Positions 8,755 to 19,005 of a stretch of DNA of 64,000 nt are shown here, piece by piece. How positions within the stretch are numbered: the stretch's first letter is position 1; every line of letters starts with the position of its first letter. Location of the stretch: the NCBI RefSeq assembly GCF_001280225.1, contig NZ_CP009253.1:496001-560000 (forward strand), given 5' to 3'. The translations under genes were made by a program, and so were the position numbers. This stretch comes from Buchnera aphidicola (Aphis glycines) (GTDB lineage: Bacteria; Pseudomonadota; Gammaproteobacteria; Enterobacterales; Enterobacteriaceae). A model generated the notes under the pieces. It saw only the letters and a program-made list of their open reading frames with translations. It was not told where the DNA came from and did not search any database.

Positions 8755-9368
8755 TAAATGACTCCATTTAAATAAATAAAAGTAAAAATACAAACCCATA
8801 TAATATCTAAAAAATGCCAAAATAAACTAAAACATAATATTCGAACTGTAATAGTATCAGTTAATCCGAGCTTAAAAATCTGATAAATAATAGACAATAT
8901 TAAAATTAAACCGAAAATAATATGAATACCATGAACACCTAAAATTGTAAAAAAAATAGAAAAAAAAGCATGTTTGTTTGGCGTGCAATTTTCTATAAAC
9001 AAATTACGAAACTCATTTATTTCCATTACAAGAAAAATTACACCCAAAAAAAAAGTAATCATCAAGTAAAAATAAATTATTTTTATGTTTTTTTTATTTT
9101 TTTCTAAAGTTAACATAGCACATGTTAATGAACTTATTAATAAAACACACGTTTCAAAAAAAACAGAAGATAAATTAAAAATTTTATGATTAATAAATTT
9201 TTCAGGTAAATTATGAAAAAAAATTGCATATACAGCAAATAAAACAGAAAACATAATGCAATCACTCATTAAATATATCCATAACCCAAGCAATTTATTA
9301 CTTTTTACAATATATTTTTGTTTATTAAATAAGGAGGATAATGTTTGATTATTTACTTTTTTTATCAT
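8754..9368 (-). CDS. cyoC: Cytochrome bo3 ubiquinol oxidase subunit III
   Basis: CyoC is the heme-free subunit III of the bo3 oxidase, a COX3-family inner-membrane protein. It has 204 residues, the same as E. coli, with five hydrophobic segments. Family features include GLWIYLMSDCIMF near the start and the HGIHIIFGL and HFLDIIWVCIF segments near the end. It lies eleven bases after cyoB and its stop overlaps cyoD. Confidence 0.95.
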   Translation of the reverse strand: MIKKVNNQTLSSLFNKQKYIVKSNKLLGLWIYLMSDCIMFSVLFAVYAIFFHNLPEKFINHKIFNLSSVFFETCVLLISSLTCAMLTLEKNKKNIKIIYFYLMITFFLGVIFLVMEINEFRNLFIENCTPNKHAFFSIFFTILGVHGIHIIFGLILILSIIYQIFKLGLTDTITVRILCFSLFWHFLDIIWVCIFTFIYLNGVI

Positions 9369-9379
9369 TTTAAACCTGC

Positions 9380-11344
9380 TTAATTTATATTTGAAGGTAA
9401 TTGATTTTCTATCTTTTTAATTTCTTCTATAGAAACTATATACTCATTATCTTCGTTCATGCTTTTTACAATTAAACTCAAAATTATAATCAAAAAAGAC
9501 AATAGACATAACCAATAAATATGCCAAACAGCAGAAAAACCAAATATTAAAGATAAAAATCCAATAAAAAATCCTAATTTTGTATTTTTCGGCATATGAA
9601 TTTCATGATATTCAATATTTTTTATGCTTTTATTTTGTTTTTTTGTTACCCAAAAATCATCTTTATTTTGAACATGAGGAATAATAGCAAAATTATAAAA
9701 AGGTGCGGGAGAAGAAGTAGACCATTCTAAAGTTCTACCATCCCATGGATCGCCGCTAACATCTAAATTATCATGACGATTTTTTATCGAAAGAAAAAAT
9801 TGTATTATTTGACAAATTATACCTATACCAATAAAAACAGCTCCAATAGCAGCAATAGATAATAAAAAATGAAATTCCGAATCAATATTTTGACTTAAAC
9901 GACGAGTCATGCCCATAAAACCTAAAAAATACAAAGGCATAAAAGCAGTAAAAAAACCTATTATCCAAAACCAAAATGCACGTTTACCCCAAGTTTCATT
10001 TAAAACAAAACCAAATAATTTTGGAAACCAATAATTAATTCCAGCAAAACAACCAAAAACAACACCGCCAATGATTACATTGTGAAAATGAGCTACTAAA
10101 AATACACTATTATGTAAAATAAAATCAGCTGGTGGTATAGATAATAATACACCAGTCATTCCACCAATCGAAAAAGTTAATAAAAATCCAATCGTCCATA
10201 ACATTGAAGAATGCATATAAACACGACCTTGATACATAGTAAACAACCAATTAAAAATTTTTACTCCAGTAGGAATTGCTATAATCATAGTAGTGATGCC
10301 AAAAAAAGCATTCACATTTGAACCTGCACCCATAGTAAAAAAATGATGTAACCAAACAATAAAGGATAAAATAGTAATAGCTAAAGTAGCCCATACTAAT
10401 GAAACATATCCAAATAAACACTTTTTCGAAAAAGTAGCTACTACTTCTGAAAATATACCAAATACTGGAAGAACTAGAATATACACCTCTGGATGCCCCC
10501 AAATCCATATTAAATTCACATACATCATGGCATTCCCGCCAAGATCATTAGTGAAAAAATGAAAATTAAAATAACGATCTAGTGTTAATAACAAAAGAGT
10601 AATAGTTAACACTGGAAAAGATATTGTGATTAATATATTTGTACATAAAGAAGTCCAAGTAAATACAGGCATTTTAAAGAAATTCATTCCAGGTGCTCTC
10701 ATTTTTAGAATAGTTACTAAAAAATTAATTCCTGTTAAAGTCGTTCCAATGCCAGAAATTTGCAGACTCCAAATCCAATAATCTACTCCAACTCCAGGGC
10801 TATACTTAATACCAGATAAGGGTGGATAAGCTAACCATCCAGTTTGTGCAAATTCACCTACGCCTAAAGAAATAGTTAATAAAACAGCACTACTTACGTT
10901 TAACCAAAAACTTAAACTATTTAAAAAAGGAAAAGCTACATCACGAGCCCCAATTTGTAATGGTACTACTAAATTCATTAACCCGATAACAAGAGGCATT
11001 GCTACAAAAAAAATCATTATAACACCGTGTGCTGTAAATATTTGATCATAATGATGAGCAGGTAAAAAACTATGGTTTCCCGAAGATGCAATGACTTGTT
11101 GAGCACGCATTAATATTGCATCTATAAAACCCCTGAACAACATAATAAAAGCTAATATTCCATACATAATCGCTATTTTTTTATGATCAACAGTGGTAAA
11201 CCATTCACACCACAAATATTTCCATTTTTTATAATAAGTAATACCTGCAATTAAAAATAATCCAATTAATATAATAAAAGTATAAGTCACCATTATAATA
11301 GGTTCATTGTATGGAATTGCGTTTAATGTGAGTTTTCCAAACAT
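9380..11344 (-). CDS. cyoB: Cytochrome bo3 ubiquinol oxidase subunit I
   Basis: CyoB is the catalytic subunit that reduces oxygen to water with electrons from ubiquinol and pumps protons across the inner membrane. The 654 residues (E. coli 663) keep the metal ligands: the FTAHGVIM histidine for low-spin heme, WGHPEVYI with the crosslinked His-Tyr pair of the copper site, the WLHHFF histidine pair, and VAHFHNV with the last two heme ligands. About 15 hydrophobic segments are visible. The segment [20 protein letters not shown] follows the first heme histidine. It sits between cyoA and cyoC. Confidence 0.97.
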   Translation of the reverse strand: MFGKLTLNAIPYNEPIIMVTYTFIILIGLFLIAGITYYKKWKYLWCEWFTTVDHKKIAIMYGILAFIMLFRGFIDAILMRAQQVIASSGNHSFLPAHHYDQIFTAHGVIMIFFVAMPLVIGLMNLVVPLQIGARDVAFPFLNSLSFWLNVSSAVLLTISLGVGEFAQTGWLAYPPLSGIKYSPGVGVDYWIWSLQISGIGTTLTGINFLVTILKMRAPGMNFFKMPVFTWTSLCTNILITISFPVLTITLLLLTLDRYFNFHFFTNDLGGNAMMYVNLIWIWGHPEVYILVLPVFGIFSEVVATFSKKCLFGYVSLVWATLAITILSFIVWLHHFFTMGAGSNVNAFFGITTMIIAIPTGVKIFNWLFTMYQGRVYMHSSMLWTIGFLLTFSIGGMTGVLLSIPPADFILHNSVFLVAHFHNVIIGGVVFGCFAGINYWFPKLFGFVLNETWGKRAFWFWIIGFFTAFMPLYFLGFMGMTRRLSQNIDSEFHFLLSIAAIGAVFIGIGIICQIIQFFLSIKNRHDNLDVSGDPWDGRTLEWSTSSPAPFYNFAIIPHVQNKDDFWVTKKQNKSIKNIEYHEIHMPKNTKLGFFIGFLSLIFGFSAVWHIYWLCLLSFLIIILSLIVKSMNEDNEYIVSIEEIKKIENQLPSNIN

Positions 11345-11416
11345 ATTTAACTTCCTCTGAAAACATAAAATAATTATTTTTATATTTACATTTTTATTAA
11401 AGATACATTTTAATGA

Positions 11417-12253
11417 TTAATAAAATATTCTCTTAAATAACATTTGATCAACGTTAGAAAAATATTCTACATAATGATTTTCATTAGGAAAAGACACTTT
11501 TTGAAACATTTTTATAGTATTTAATTGTTTTGGTGATTTTTGTATTTTATTAATCCAACTTAAAAAAACTTTTTTATTTGGTAATGATATTGCAGTAAAT
11601 TTCATATTAGAAAAACCTTTACCGCTATAATTTGAAGATATACCTTTATATTTTCCTGAATCGTTAGAAATTAAATTTAATTTTGTTATCATTCCAGGCA
11701 TAGCATATATTTGACTGCCAAGAGATGGAATAAAAAAGGAATTCATAACAGAATTAGAGGTTATATTAAAAATAACTGGGGTATTTACAGGAAATGCTAT
11801 TTCATTAATACTTGCTATATTATAATCCGGGTAAATAAAAAGCCATCGCCAATCTAATGCAATAACATTAATCTTGATAGGTTTATATTTAGATACTATA
11901 GATTTTTGAGGGTCTAATACGTGACAATAATTCCATGTTAAATATGCTAAAAAAGAAATGATTAAAACAGGTATGAACCAGACTATTGTTTCTATTATTT
12001 TAGATTCAGAACAATCTGGTTTATATATTTGATTGATATTAGAAGCTCGATATTTCACTGAAAAGTATATTGTCATAAAAAATACAGGAACAATGACAAA
12101 CAACATCATTATAAATGATATTAAAATTAATGAATGTTCTTGTTTAGCAATTGTTCCATGGGAAGTTAATAGCATATTATTACAACCATTTAGTATAAAG
12201 ACATTTGAAATCAACAATAATATTTTAAATTTATTCAAATTTTTATATATCAT
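11417..12253 (-). CDS. cyoA: Cytochrome bo3 ubiquinol oxidase subunit II
   Basis: CyoA is the membrane-anchored subunit II with a periplasmic cupredoxin-like domain that lacks the copper site of cytochrome c oxidases. The 278 residues begin with a lipoprotein signal ending in the lipobox LNGC at about residue 24. Two membrane segments follow, and the periplasmic domain holds [12 protein letters not shown] and the [16 protein letters not shown] segment. E. coli CyoA is 315 residues, so the C-terminus is shortened by some 35. It is the first gene of the operon; the gap to bolA upstream must hold the divergent promoters. Confidence 0.95.
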   Translation of the reverse strand: MIYKNLNKFKILLLISNVFILNGCNNMLLTSHGTIAKQEHSLILISFIMMLFVIVPVFFMTIYFSVKYRASNINQIYKPDCSESKIIETIVWFIPVLIISFLAYLTWNYCHVLDPQKSIVSKYKPIKINVIALDWRWLFIYPDYNIASINEIAFPVNTPVIFNITSNSVMNSFFIPSLGSQIYAMPGMITKLNLISNDSGKYKGISSNYSGKGFSNMKFTAISLPNKKVFLSWINKIQKSPKQLNTIKMFQKVSFPNENHYVEYFSNVDQMLFKRIFY

Positions 12254-12325
12254 TTTGGAAAACCTTAAATTTAATATTTATTAATTAAAATTATGATAAT
12301 TATTTTTAATTAATTACAAATTTTA

Positions 12326-12384
12326 TATTTCAAAAGAACTATTAATTTTTGAAATAATTGAATTATTTATCAAAAATTGATAAA
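12326..12384. repeat. Two AT-only inverted repeats between cyoA and bolA
   Basis: The 283-base divergent spacer 12254-12536 holds a ten-base repeat pair TATTTCAAAA/TTTTGAAATA at 12326-12356 and, ten bases on, an eight-base pair TTTATCAA/TTGATAAA at 12366-12384. They could be hairpins in the cyoA or bolA leader, protein sites, or chance in AT-rich DNA. Nothing else is seen in the spacer. Confidence 0.4.
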
Positions 12385-12536
12385 ATTTAAAATAAAAATA
12401 TGTTTTTATGAAGTATTTTATTATTTAAACAGAATTACTGATTTAAAAAGTATCTTAAAATAATTTTATAAAATCTTATATAAAAAATTGTTTTAAACTA
12501 TTTTTTATTAATCAATCAGGATATAAAATTAATATT

Positions 12537-12842
12537 ATGTGCTTAGAAAAAATAAAAAATTATTTAATATTAAAAATGAATATCAGAAAAATTAAAATCT
12601 ATAATGATAGTAGTCTTCATAAAAAAAATGAAAATGTTCTTACACATCTAAAAATAATTATTGTTAGCGATGATTTTAATAACAAAAAAAAAGTTAATAG
12701 ACATCGTTTGATATTTGAAAAATTATACGAAATATATAAAAAAAATATATACTCAATTACATTGTATACTTATACTGCACATGAATGGAAGTCTAAAAAA
12801 CATAAAGAAAACAGCCCATTACTATGCTATCAAAAAACATAA
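12537..12842 (+). CDS. bolA: BolA family protein
   Basis: BolA proteins pair with monothiol glutaredoxins around an iron-sulfur cluster; in E. coli BolA is also a stress-linked regulator. The 101-residue product (E. coli 105) keeps the [14 protein letters not shown] core with its conserved histidine and the LHTYT-like segment [14 protein letters not shown] sequence at 12517-12520 is rather far from the ATG, so the ribosome site is weak. In E. coli bolA also precedes tig. The C-terminal tail is lysine-rich and poorly conserved. Confidence 0.9.
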   Translation: MCLEKIKNYLILKMNIRKIKIYNDSSLHKKNENVLTHLKIIIVSDDFNNKKKVNRHRLIFEKLYEIYKKNIYSITLYTYTAHEWKSKKHKENSPLLCYQKT

Positions 12843-13052
12843 TAAAAATTATAATAAATATAAGAAATAATTCTATTTTTGGATGAATTCTAAAAAATAA
12901 TTTTAATTTTTATAAAATGTGTAAATAAAAAACTAAAAAATTTATCATATAAAAGATACTGAAAAAATTTTATTCAATTTAAAAACTATTAAAAAATTTA
13001 TAAAATATCTAAAATTAACTAATAAATAATAGTTTAAATGTAAGGTAATAAG

Positions 13053-14351
13053 ATGAAATTTCTTTTGGAAAAAACGCAAGATGCAGGTCATCGTGTTACA
13101 ATCAATATCCCCAAAATAATAATAGAAAATGCTGTTTTTCAAGAGTTTTATAAAATAAATCAAAATACTAAACTCAATGGTTTTAGAAAAGGGAAAGTTC
13201 CTATTAAAATAATAGAACAAAAATATGGAAATAGTGTTTATTATGATGTATTTAACAAATTAATGCAAAAATTTTTTTTTGAATTTTTAAACAAAGAAAA
13301 AATTAATATTATTGGTTATCCTAAATACTATATAGGCCAGAAAAAAGATAAAGATACAAATTTTAATTATTCTGTGACTTATGAAGTCTATCCTGCTGTA
13401 GAAATAACAAAAATAAACTCAATCAAAGTAGAAAAAATTATTGTTAATCTCACTGATGAAGATATAAAAAACACGATAGAAAAAAAAACAATTATTTGGG
13501 GTGAAGTCAATAGAGCTATTAAAATTAATGATCGAGTCACAATTAATTATTCAATTTATAAAAACAACAGAAAAATAAATCAATTTAATAATCAAAACAT
13601 TCAATTTATTGTTTTTAGAAACGATTTGTTAAATCAATTAAATAACATAATAATGCACCGTTATATTAACGATATTGTTTTTTTTAAAATATTTTTTTCT
13701 TCATCACACCCAGAAAATGTACTTAAAAACAATAATATAACATTTAAAATTAAAATAACAAAAATTGAAGAAGAATTAAAAGTAGATAAAAATATTCACA
13801 ATGATAAACTTTTTAAATTAAATTTTCAATCTATAAAAAATACGATCATTCAAAATATAAACCAATTCAAAAAAGATCATTTAAAAAATCAAATTATATA
13901 TAAAATATTAAAAAATAATCCAATTAAAATACCTCCTATTCTATTACAGGAAGAGAAAAACGCTTTACATAGAAAACTTCTTGAAGAATATAAAACTAAA
14001 AAAGGAAATATTTTAGACAAAAGATATCATATTAATCTTAAATTACAAGCTCAAAAAAGATTATCTACTAAGTTAATTCTAGAAAAAATTATTAATGATA
14101 ATAAAATTTTAATTGATGAAAAAAAAATCGATTCAAAAATCAAAGAAATATCTTTAAAATATAAAAAACCATTAGAAATTATTAACCTGTATAACAAAAA
14201 CAAAATACTAAAACAAGCTATACAAAATTTAGAATTAGAAAACGAAGCTATAAATTTTTTAAAAAACAAAGTTAAAATTATCGAAAAATACTATACTTTT
14301 AATGAATTTATAAGTTATAAATTAAATTATTCCGAAGAATTATATTTTTAA
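13053..14351 (+). CDS. tig: Trigger factor
   Basis: Trigger factor is the ribosome-bound chaperone and prolyl isomerase that meets nascent chains at the exit tunnel. Its 432 residues equal the E. coli length. The ribosome-docking signature GFRKGKVP lies near residue 45. The central FKBP-like domain, about 150-245, is strongly diverged: the usual acidic and glycine-rich stretches have become lysine and asparagine-rich, so isomerase activity is doubtful. The C-terminal arms follow. A TAAGG site sits about ten bases before the ATG. It heads the tig-clpP-clpX-lon run. Confidence 0.93.
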   Translation: MKFLLEKTQDAGHRVTINIPKIIIENAVFQEFYKINQNTKLNGFRKGKVPIKIIEQKYGNSVYYDVFNKLMQKFFFEFLNKEKINIIGYPKYYIGQKKDKDTNFNYSVTYEVYPAVEITKINSIKVEKIIVNLTDEDIKNTIEKKTIIWGEVNRAIKINDRVTINYSIYKNNRKINQFNNQNIQFIVFRNDLLNQLNNIIMHRYINDIVFFKIFFSSSHPENVLKNNNITFKIKITKIEEELKVDKNIHNDKLFKLNFQSIKNTIIQNINQFKKDHLKNQIIYKILKNNPIKIPPILLQEEKNALHRKLLEEYKTKKGNILDKRYHINLKLQAQKRLSTKLILEKIINDNKILIDEKKIDSKIKEISLKYKKPLEIINLYNKNKILKQAIQNLELENEAINFLKNKVKIIEKYYTFNEFISYKLNYSEELYF

Positions 14352-14422
14352 AAATATTTCAATTATGAAACAATTAATATTTTAATTGTTAATATAAATT
14401 TTTATCAAGAGAACACTAAATA

Positions 14423-15016
14423 ATGTCTAATTCAATATTGATTCCAATGGTAGTTGAACAACATTCAAGAGGAGAACGTTCATATGATATATATTCAAGA
14501 TTATTAAAAGAACGTATAATTTTTATGAGTGGCAATATAGAAGATAACATGGCAAGCGCTATTATAGCTCAAATGCTTTTTTTAGAAGCTGAAAATCCAG
14601 AAAAAGATATATTCTTGTATATTAACTCACCAGGTGGCATTATTACTTCAGGCATGTCTATTTATGATACTATGCAATTTATTAATCCAGATGTGAGAAC
14701 TATTTGCATTGGTCAAGCATCTTCTATGGCTGCTTTTTTGCTAGCATCTGGAACTAAGGGAAAAAGATCTTCTTTACCTAACTCTAGAATTATGATTCAT
14801 CAACCGTTAGGTGGATTTCAAGGGCAAGCATCAGATATTGCTATTCATGCAAAAGAAATAGTAAGAATGAAAAAACAATTAAATCAATTGTTTTCTTTTC
14901 ATACTGGTCAACCTGTTAAGAAAATAAATAAAGATACAGAAAGAGATTGCTTTTTATCAGCTCATGAATGTATTCAATATGGATTAATTGACTTGATCTT
15001 AAATACACGAAAATAA
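14423..15016 (+). CDS. clpP: ATP-dependent Clp protease proteolytic subunit
   Basis: ClpP is the serine peptidase barrel that degrades substrates threaded in by ClpX. The 197-residue protein has the catalytic triad Ser101 (QASSMAAF), His126 (MIHQPLGG) and Asp175 (DTERD). It is about ten residues shorter than E. coli ClpP, all at the propeptide end, before IPMVVEQ. The gap to tig has a small hairpin CAATTAA/TTAATTG at 14371-14388. clpX follows after 90 bases. Confidence 0.96.
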   Translation: MSNSILIPMVVEQHSRGERSYDIYSRLLKERIIFMSGNIEDNMASAIIAQMLFLEAENPEKDIFLYINSPGGIITSGMSIYDTMQFINPDVRTICIGQASSMAAFLLASGTKGKRSSLPNSRIMIHQPLGGFQGQASDIAIHAKEIVRMKKQLNQLFSFHTGQPVKKINKDTERDCFLSAHECIQYGLIDLILNTRK

Positions 15017-15106
15017 AAAATTTTTACAAAATGTATTTTTATTAAAAAAATAAAATAGAATCTATTTACTCAAAAATCAACAAATACCAAAAAAGAGGTT
15101 TAAAAT

Positions 15107-16387
15107 ATGACAGATAAGAGTAAAGATGATTCTAACAAATTACTTTGTTGCTCTTTTTGCGGAAAAAATCAAAAAGAAGTCGAAAAACTTATTGCTGGGC
15201 CATCAGTATGTATATGCAATGAATGTATCAAATTATGCAGTAATATTATTGAAGAAACAAAAATTTTAAAAGATATTCAAAATAACGATTTAAAAAATTT
15301 ACCCACACCACATGAAATCAAAAAACATCTTGATGATTATGTAATAGGACAAGATCATACAAAAAAAGTTTTATCTGTTGCGGTTTATAATCATTACCAA
15401 CGTATTAGAAATATAAATCAAACTAAAGAAAAAACTGAACTTGGTAAAAGTAATATTTTATTAATTGGACCTACTGGAAGCGGAAAAACACTATTAGCTG
15501 AAACATTAGCAAAACTATTAAATGTACCTTTTAGTATCGCTGATGCTACAACTTTAACGGAAGCAGGATATGTAGGAGAAGATGTTGAAAATGTTATACA
15601 AAAACTATTACAAAAATGCAAATATAATGTAAAACAAGCAGAATTAGGTATTATATATATAGATGAAATCGATAAAATTTCAAGAAAATCTGACAATCCT
15701 TCAATAACAAGAGATGTTTCAGGAGAAGGGGTTCAACAAGCTTTACTAAAAATCATAGAAGGAACTTTAGCATCTATTCCGCCTCAAGGTGGTCGTAAAC
15801 ACCCACAACAAGAATTTTTACAAGTCAATACTTCAAATATTTTATTTATATGTGCAGGAGCATTTTCAGGATTATCTAATATCATTGAGAAAAGAATTGA
15901 TATAAGCAGTGAAATTGGATTTAATGCAAAAATTAATAATCAAAATAAAAAACAATCAGAAAAAGACTTATTAAATCAAGTCGAACCAAAAGACTTGATA
16001 AAATTTGGATTAATCCCTGAATTTATTGGACGTTTACCTATTATTACAATAGTCAATGAATTAACAGAAAATGCACTTATTGAAATATTATGCAAACCTA
16101 AAAATGCTTTAATCAAACAATATCAAACATTGTTTAATTTAGAAAAAGTAAAATTAGAATTCGATCAAAAATCAATTCACGCTATTGCAAAAAAAGCAAT
16201 GTTAAAAAAAACAGGTGCAAGAGGATTGAGATCTATTATTGAAAAAGTTCTATTAAATATCATGTATGAATTACCATCAATGAAAAATGTAAAAAAAGTA
16301 CTCATAACCGAATCAGTAATACACTCAAAATCATCACCTAAAATAATATATGAAAAAAATAAATCAAAAAAAGCATCTGGTGAATAA
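15107..16387 (+). CDS. clpX: ATP-dependent Clp protease ATP-binding subunit ClpX
   Basis: ClpX is the AAA+ unfoldase that feeds ClpP. The 426-residue protein (E. coli 424) opens with the zinc-binding domain, two CxxC pairs in CSFCGKNQ and [10 protein letters not shown]. The AAA+ module has Walker A GPTGSGKT, the pore loop GYVGED, Walker [10 protein letters not shown], the GGRKHP loop that contacts substrate, and sensor 2 GARGLRSI. An AGAGG ribosome site precedes ATG 15107. A weak hairpin AATAAAG/CTTTATT lies downstream at 16402-16426. Confidence 0.97.
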   Translation: MTDKSKDDSNKLLCCSFCGKNQKEVEKLIAGPSVCICNECIKLCSNIIEETKILKDIQNNDLKNLPTPHEIKKHLDDYVIGQDHTKKVLSVAVYNHYQRIRNINQTKEKTELGKSNILLIGPTGSGKTLLAETLAKLLNVPFSIADATTLTEAGYVGEDVENVIQKLLQKCKYNVKQAELGIIYIDEIDKISRKSDNPSITRDVSGEGVQQALLKIIEGTLASIPPQGGRKHPQQEFLQVNTSNILFICAGAFSGLSNIIEKRIDISSEIGFNAKINNQNKKQSEKDLLNQVEPKDLIKFGLIPEFIGRLPIITIVNELTENALIEILCKPKNALIKQYQTLFNLEKVKLEFDQKSIHAIAKKAMLKKTGARGLRSIIEKVLLNIMYELPSMKNVKKVLITESVIHSKSSPKIIYEKNKSKKASGE

Positions 16388-16458
16388 ATAATAAAAATCT
16401 TAATAAAGTTTAATTCTAGCTTTATTTACTTTTAAAAATCTATATATTAAATATAAAA

Positions 16459-16481
16459 CGATTATTAAATCGATTATAAAT
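16459..16481. repeat. Short tandem repeat upstream of lon
   Basis: CGATTATTAAAT at 16459-16470 is followed directly by CGATTATAAAT at 16471-16481. It lies about 75 bases before the lon start, in the clpX-lon gap, and could overlap the lon promoter. Chance is possible. Confidence 0.35.
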
Positions 16482-16556
16482 ATAACTGTATATTTTTATA
16501 TCTTGCAGTTTTCAAATTTAAAAACATCAGCGGAAATTCAACTAAGAGAGAGCTCT

Positions 16557-18890
16557 ATGAATTCTGAGCGTTCTGAACGCATTAAAATTCCCGTTTTACC
16601 ATTAAGAGATGTAATTGTATATCCTCATATGGTTATTCCATTATTTGTAGGTCGAAAAAAATCAATTAAATGCATCGAAACATCTATGAATAATGATAAA
16701 AAAATTATGTTAATTGCACAAAAAGAAGCATCAAAAGATGACCCAAAAATAAATGATTTGTTTCATGTAGGAACCATTAGTTCAATTTTGCAAATGTTAA
16801 AACTTCCAGATGGTACAGTAAAAGTATTAGTTGAAGGATTACAACGTGCATATATCAAAAATTTAATTGACGCAGGAGAACATTATATCGCTGAAGTAGA
16901 ATTAATTAATATTTCTAATACGTTAAATAAAGAGCAAAAAGTATTAATTAAAACAACAATTAATCAATTTGAATCTTATATTAAACTGAATAAAAAAATT
17001 CCATCGGAAATATTAAATACTCTTAATAATATAACAAACTCGGAAAAATTAGCAGATACAATTGCAGCACATATGCCGTTAAAATTAAGCGATAAACAAT
17101 CAGTATTAGAAATAAAAAATATAAACAAAAGATTAGAATTTTTAATGACTATAATGGAATCAGAAATTGATTTACTACAAGTAGAAAAAAGAATTAGAAA
17201 TCGCGTTAAAAAACAAATGGAAAAAAGCCAAAGAGAATACTATTTAAATGAGCAAATAAAAGCTATTCAAAAAGAACTAGGTGATATGGACGAAGTTCCA
17301 GATGAAAATAAAATTTTAAAACAAAAAATTAAATCTTTAAAAATGCCTAAAGAAGCTAAAGATAAAACAGAATCAGAATTGCAAAAGCTAAAAATGATGT
17401 CACCAATGTCTGCAGAAGCAACTGTAGTAAGAAGTTATATTGATTGGATGATACAAATCCCATGGAATAAAAAAACGAAAATAAAAAAAGATATTAAGGA
17501 AGCTAAAAAAATTCTTGATATTGATCATTTTGGACTTGAAAAAGTAAAAGAAAGAATATTAGAATATTTAGCAGTACAAAGTAGAACAAATAAAGTTAAA
17601 GGACCTATTTTATGCTTAATTGGTCCTCCAGGTGTAGGAAAAACATCATTAGGTCAGTCTATTGCACGGTCAACAGGTAGAAAATATGTCAGGATGGCGT
17701 TAGGTGGAATAAGAGATGAAGCAGAAATAAGAGGTCACCGTCGTACATATATAGGATCTATGCCTGGAAAATTAATTCAAAAAATGATTAAAGCAAAAGT
17801 AAAAAACCCATTATTTTTACTCGACGAAATTGATAAAATGTCTTGTGATGTTAGAGTGGATCCAGCTTCCGCATTATTAGAAGTACTTGATCCGGAACAA
17901 AATGTGAATTTTAATGATCACTATTTAGAAGTAGATTATGATCTTTCTGATGTAATGTTTGTAGCAACTTCAAATTCGATGAATATACCTACTCCACTAC
18001 TGGATAGAATGGAAATTATTCGACTATCTGGTTATACAGAAAATGAAAAATTAAATATAGCAAAATCTTATTTATATCCTAAACAAATTGAAAGAAATGC
18101 TTTAAAAAAAGATGAACTCACTATTACTGATTGCGCAATAATGTGTATTATTCAATACTATACAAGAGAAGCTGGAGTTCGTAGTTTAGAGCGTGAAATA
18201 TCTAAAATATGTAGAAAAGTAGTTAAACAATTAATTTTAGATAAATCTATAAAACATATTGAAATAAATAAAAAAAATATAAATAAATTTTTAGGAATAA
18301 AACGATTTGACTATGGTAAAACACATCGTATCAATCAAATCGGACAAGTAGTCGGATTAGCATGGACAGAAGTTGGTGGAGAATTGTTAACAATTGAAAC
18401 AGCATGTGTTTCAGGAAAAGGAAAACTTACCTATACTGGCTCTTTAGGTGAAGTGATGCAAGAATCAATTCAAGCTGCACTAACAGTAGTTCGATCACAA
18501 GCGGACAAACTAGGAATCAAAAAAGATTTTTATGAAAAACATGATATTCATGTACATGTCCCAGAGGGTGCAACTCCTAAAGATGGGCCAAGTGCTGGAA
18601 TTGCAATGTGCACTGCTATAGTTTCTTCTCTAACAAACAATCCTGTTAAATCTAATATTGCAATGACCGGAGAAATCACTTTACAAGGAAAGGTACTAAC
18701 TATTGGAGGATTAAAAGAAAAGCTATTAGCAGCACATCGCGGAGGCATAAAAACTGTTTTAATACCATATGAAAATCAGCGTCATTTAGAAGAAATACCA
18801 AAAAATATTATTTATGGATTAAAAATACATCCAGTAAAAAATATTAAAGAAGTTTTAATATTAGCTTTAGAAAAAAAACCTTATATATAA
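16557..18890 (+). CDS. lon: Lon ATP-dependent protease
   Basis: Lon degrades misfolded and short-lived regulatory proteins. The product is 777 residues (E. coli 784). The N-domain begins SERSERIKIPVLPLRDV; the AAA+ module has Walker A GPPGVGKTSLG and Walker B LFLLDEIDKM; the protease domain has the catalytic Ser in KDGPSAGIAM and the Lys in LKEKLLAAHRGG. A frame opens at TTG 16503, but the E. coli start aligns with ATG 16557, which has a GAGAG ribosome site close before it. In E. coli hupB follows lon; here it is missing and ppiD comes next. Confidence 0.97.
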   Translation: MNSERSERIKIPVLPLRDVIVYPHMVIPLFVGRKKSIKCIETSMNNDKKIMLIAQKEASKDDPKINDLFHVGTISSILQMLKLPDGTVKVLVEGLQRAYIKNLIDAGEHYIAEVELINISNTLNKEQKVLIKTTINQFESYIKLNKKIPSEILNTLNNITNSEKLADTIAAHMPLKLSDKQSVLEIKNINKRLEFLMTIMESEIDLLQVEKRIRNRVKKQMEKSQREYYLNEQIKAIQKELGDMDEVPDENKILKQKIKSLKMPKEAKDKTESELQKLKMMSPMSAEATVVRSYIDWMIQIPWNKKTKIKKDIKEAKKILDIDHFGLEKVKERILEYLAVQSRTNKVKGPILCLIGPPGVGKTSLGQSIARSTGRKYVRMALGGIRDEAEIRGHRRTYIGSMPGKLIQKMIKAKVKNPLFLLDEIDKMSCDVRVDPASALLEVLDPEQNVNFNDHYLEVDYDLSDVMFVATSNSMNIPTPLLDRMEIIRLSGYTENEKLNIAKSYLYPKQIERNALKKDELTITDCAIMCIIQYYTREAGVRSLEREISKICRKVVKQLILDKSIKHIEINKKNINKFLGIKRFDYGKTHRINQIGQVVGLAWTEVGGELLTIETACVSGKGKLTYTGSLGEVMQESIQAALTVVRSQADKLGIKKDFYEKHDIHVHVPEGATPKDGPSAGIAMCTAIVSSLTNNPVKSNIAMTGEITLQGKVLTIGGLKEKLLAAHRGGIKTVLIPYENQRHLEEIPKNIIYGLKIHPVKNIKEVLILALEKKPYI

Positions 18891-18927
18891 TTATAAAATA
18901 TGCTTATATTATATAAAACATAAATTT

Positions 18928-18950
18928 GGCTGGCAAAATTGTCAGCCTTT
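18928..18950 (+). terminator. Probable rho-independent terminator after lon
   Basis: GGCTG at 18928 pairs with CAGCC at 18943-18947, and the stem extends through a G-T pair and CAA/TTG to a small loop. A GC-rich stem is rare in this genome's spacers. It is followed by TTTAT. Strand is inferred from lon, which ends 37 bases upstream. Confidence 0.65.
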
Positions 18951-19005
18951 ATAATAAATTAAAATATTAAAAAAATTTTAATAGAATATTTAGGACCGTT
19001 TTATA

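Noticed and set aside
12945..13220. 91-codon minus-strand frame upstream of tig
   Set aside because: Low-complexity phenylalanine and isoleucine-rich translation antisense to the start of tig, as expected from AT-rich shadow.
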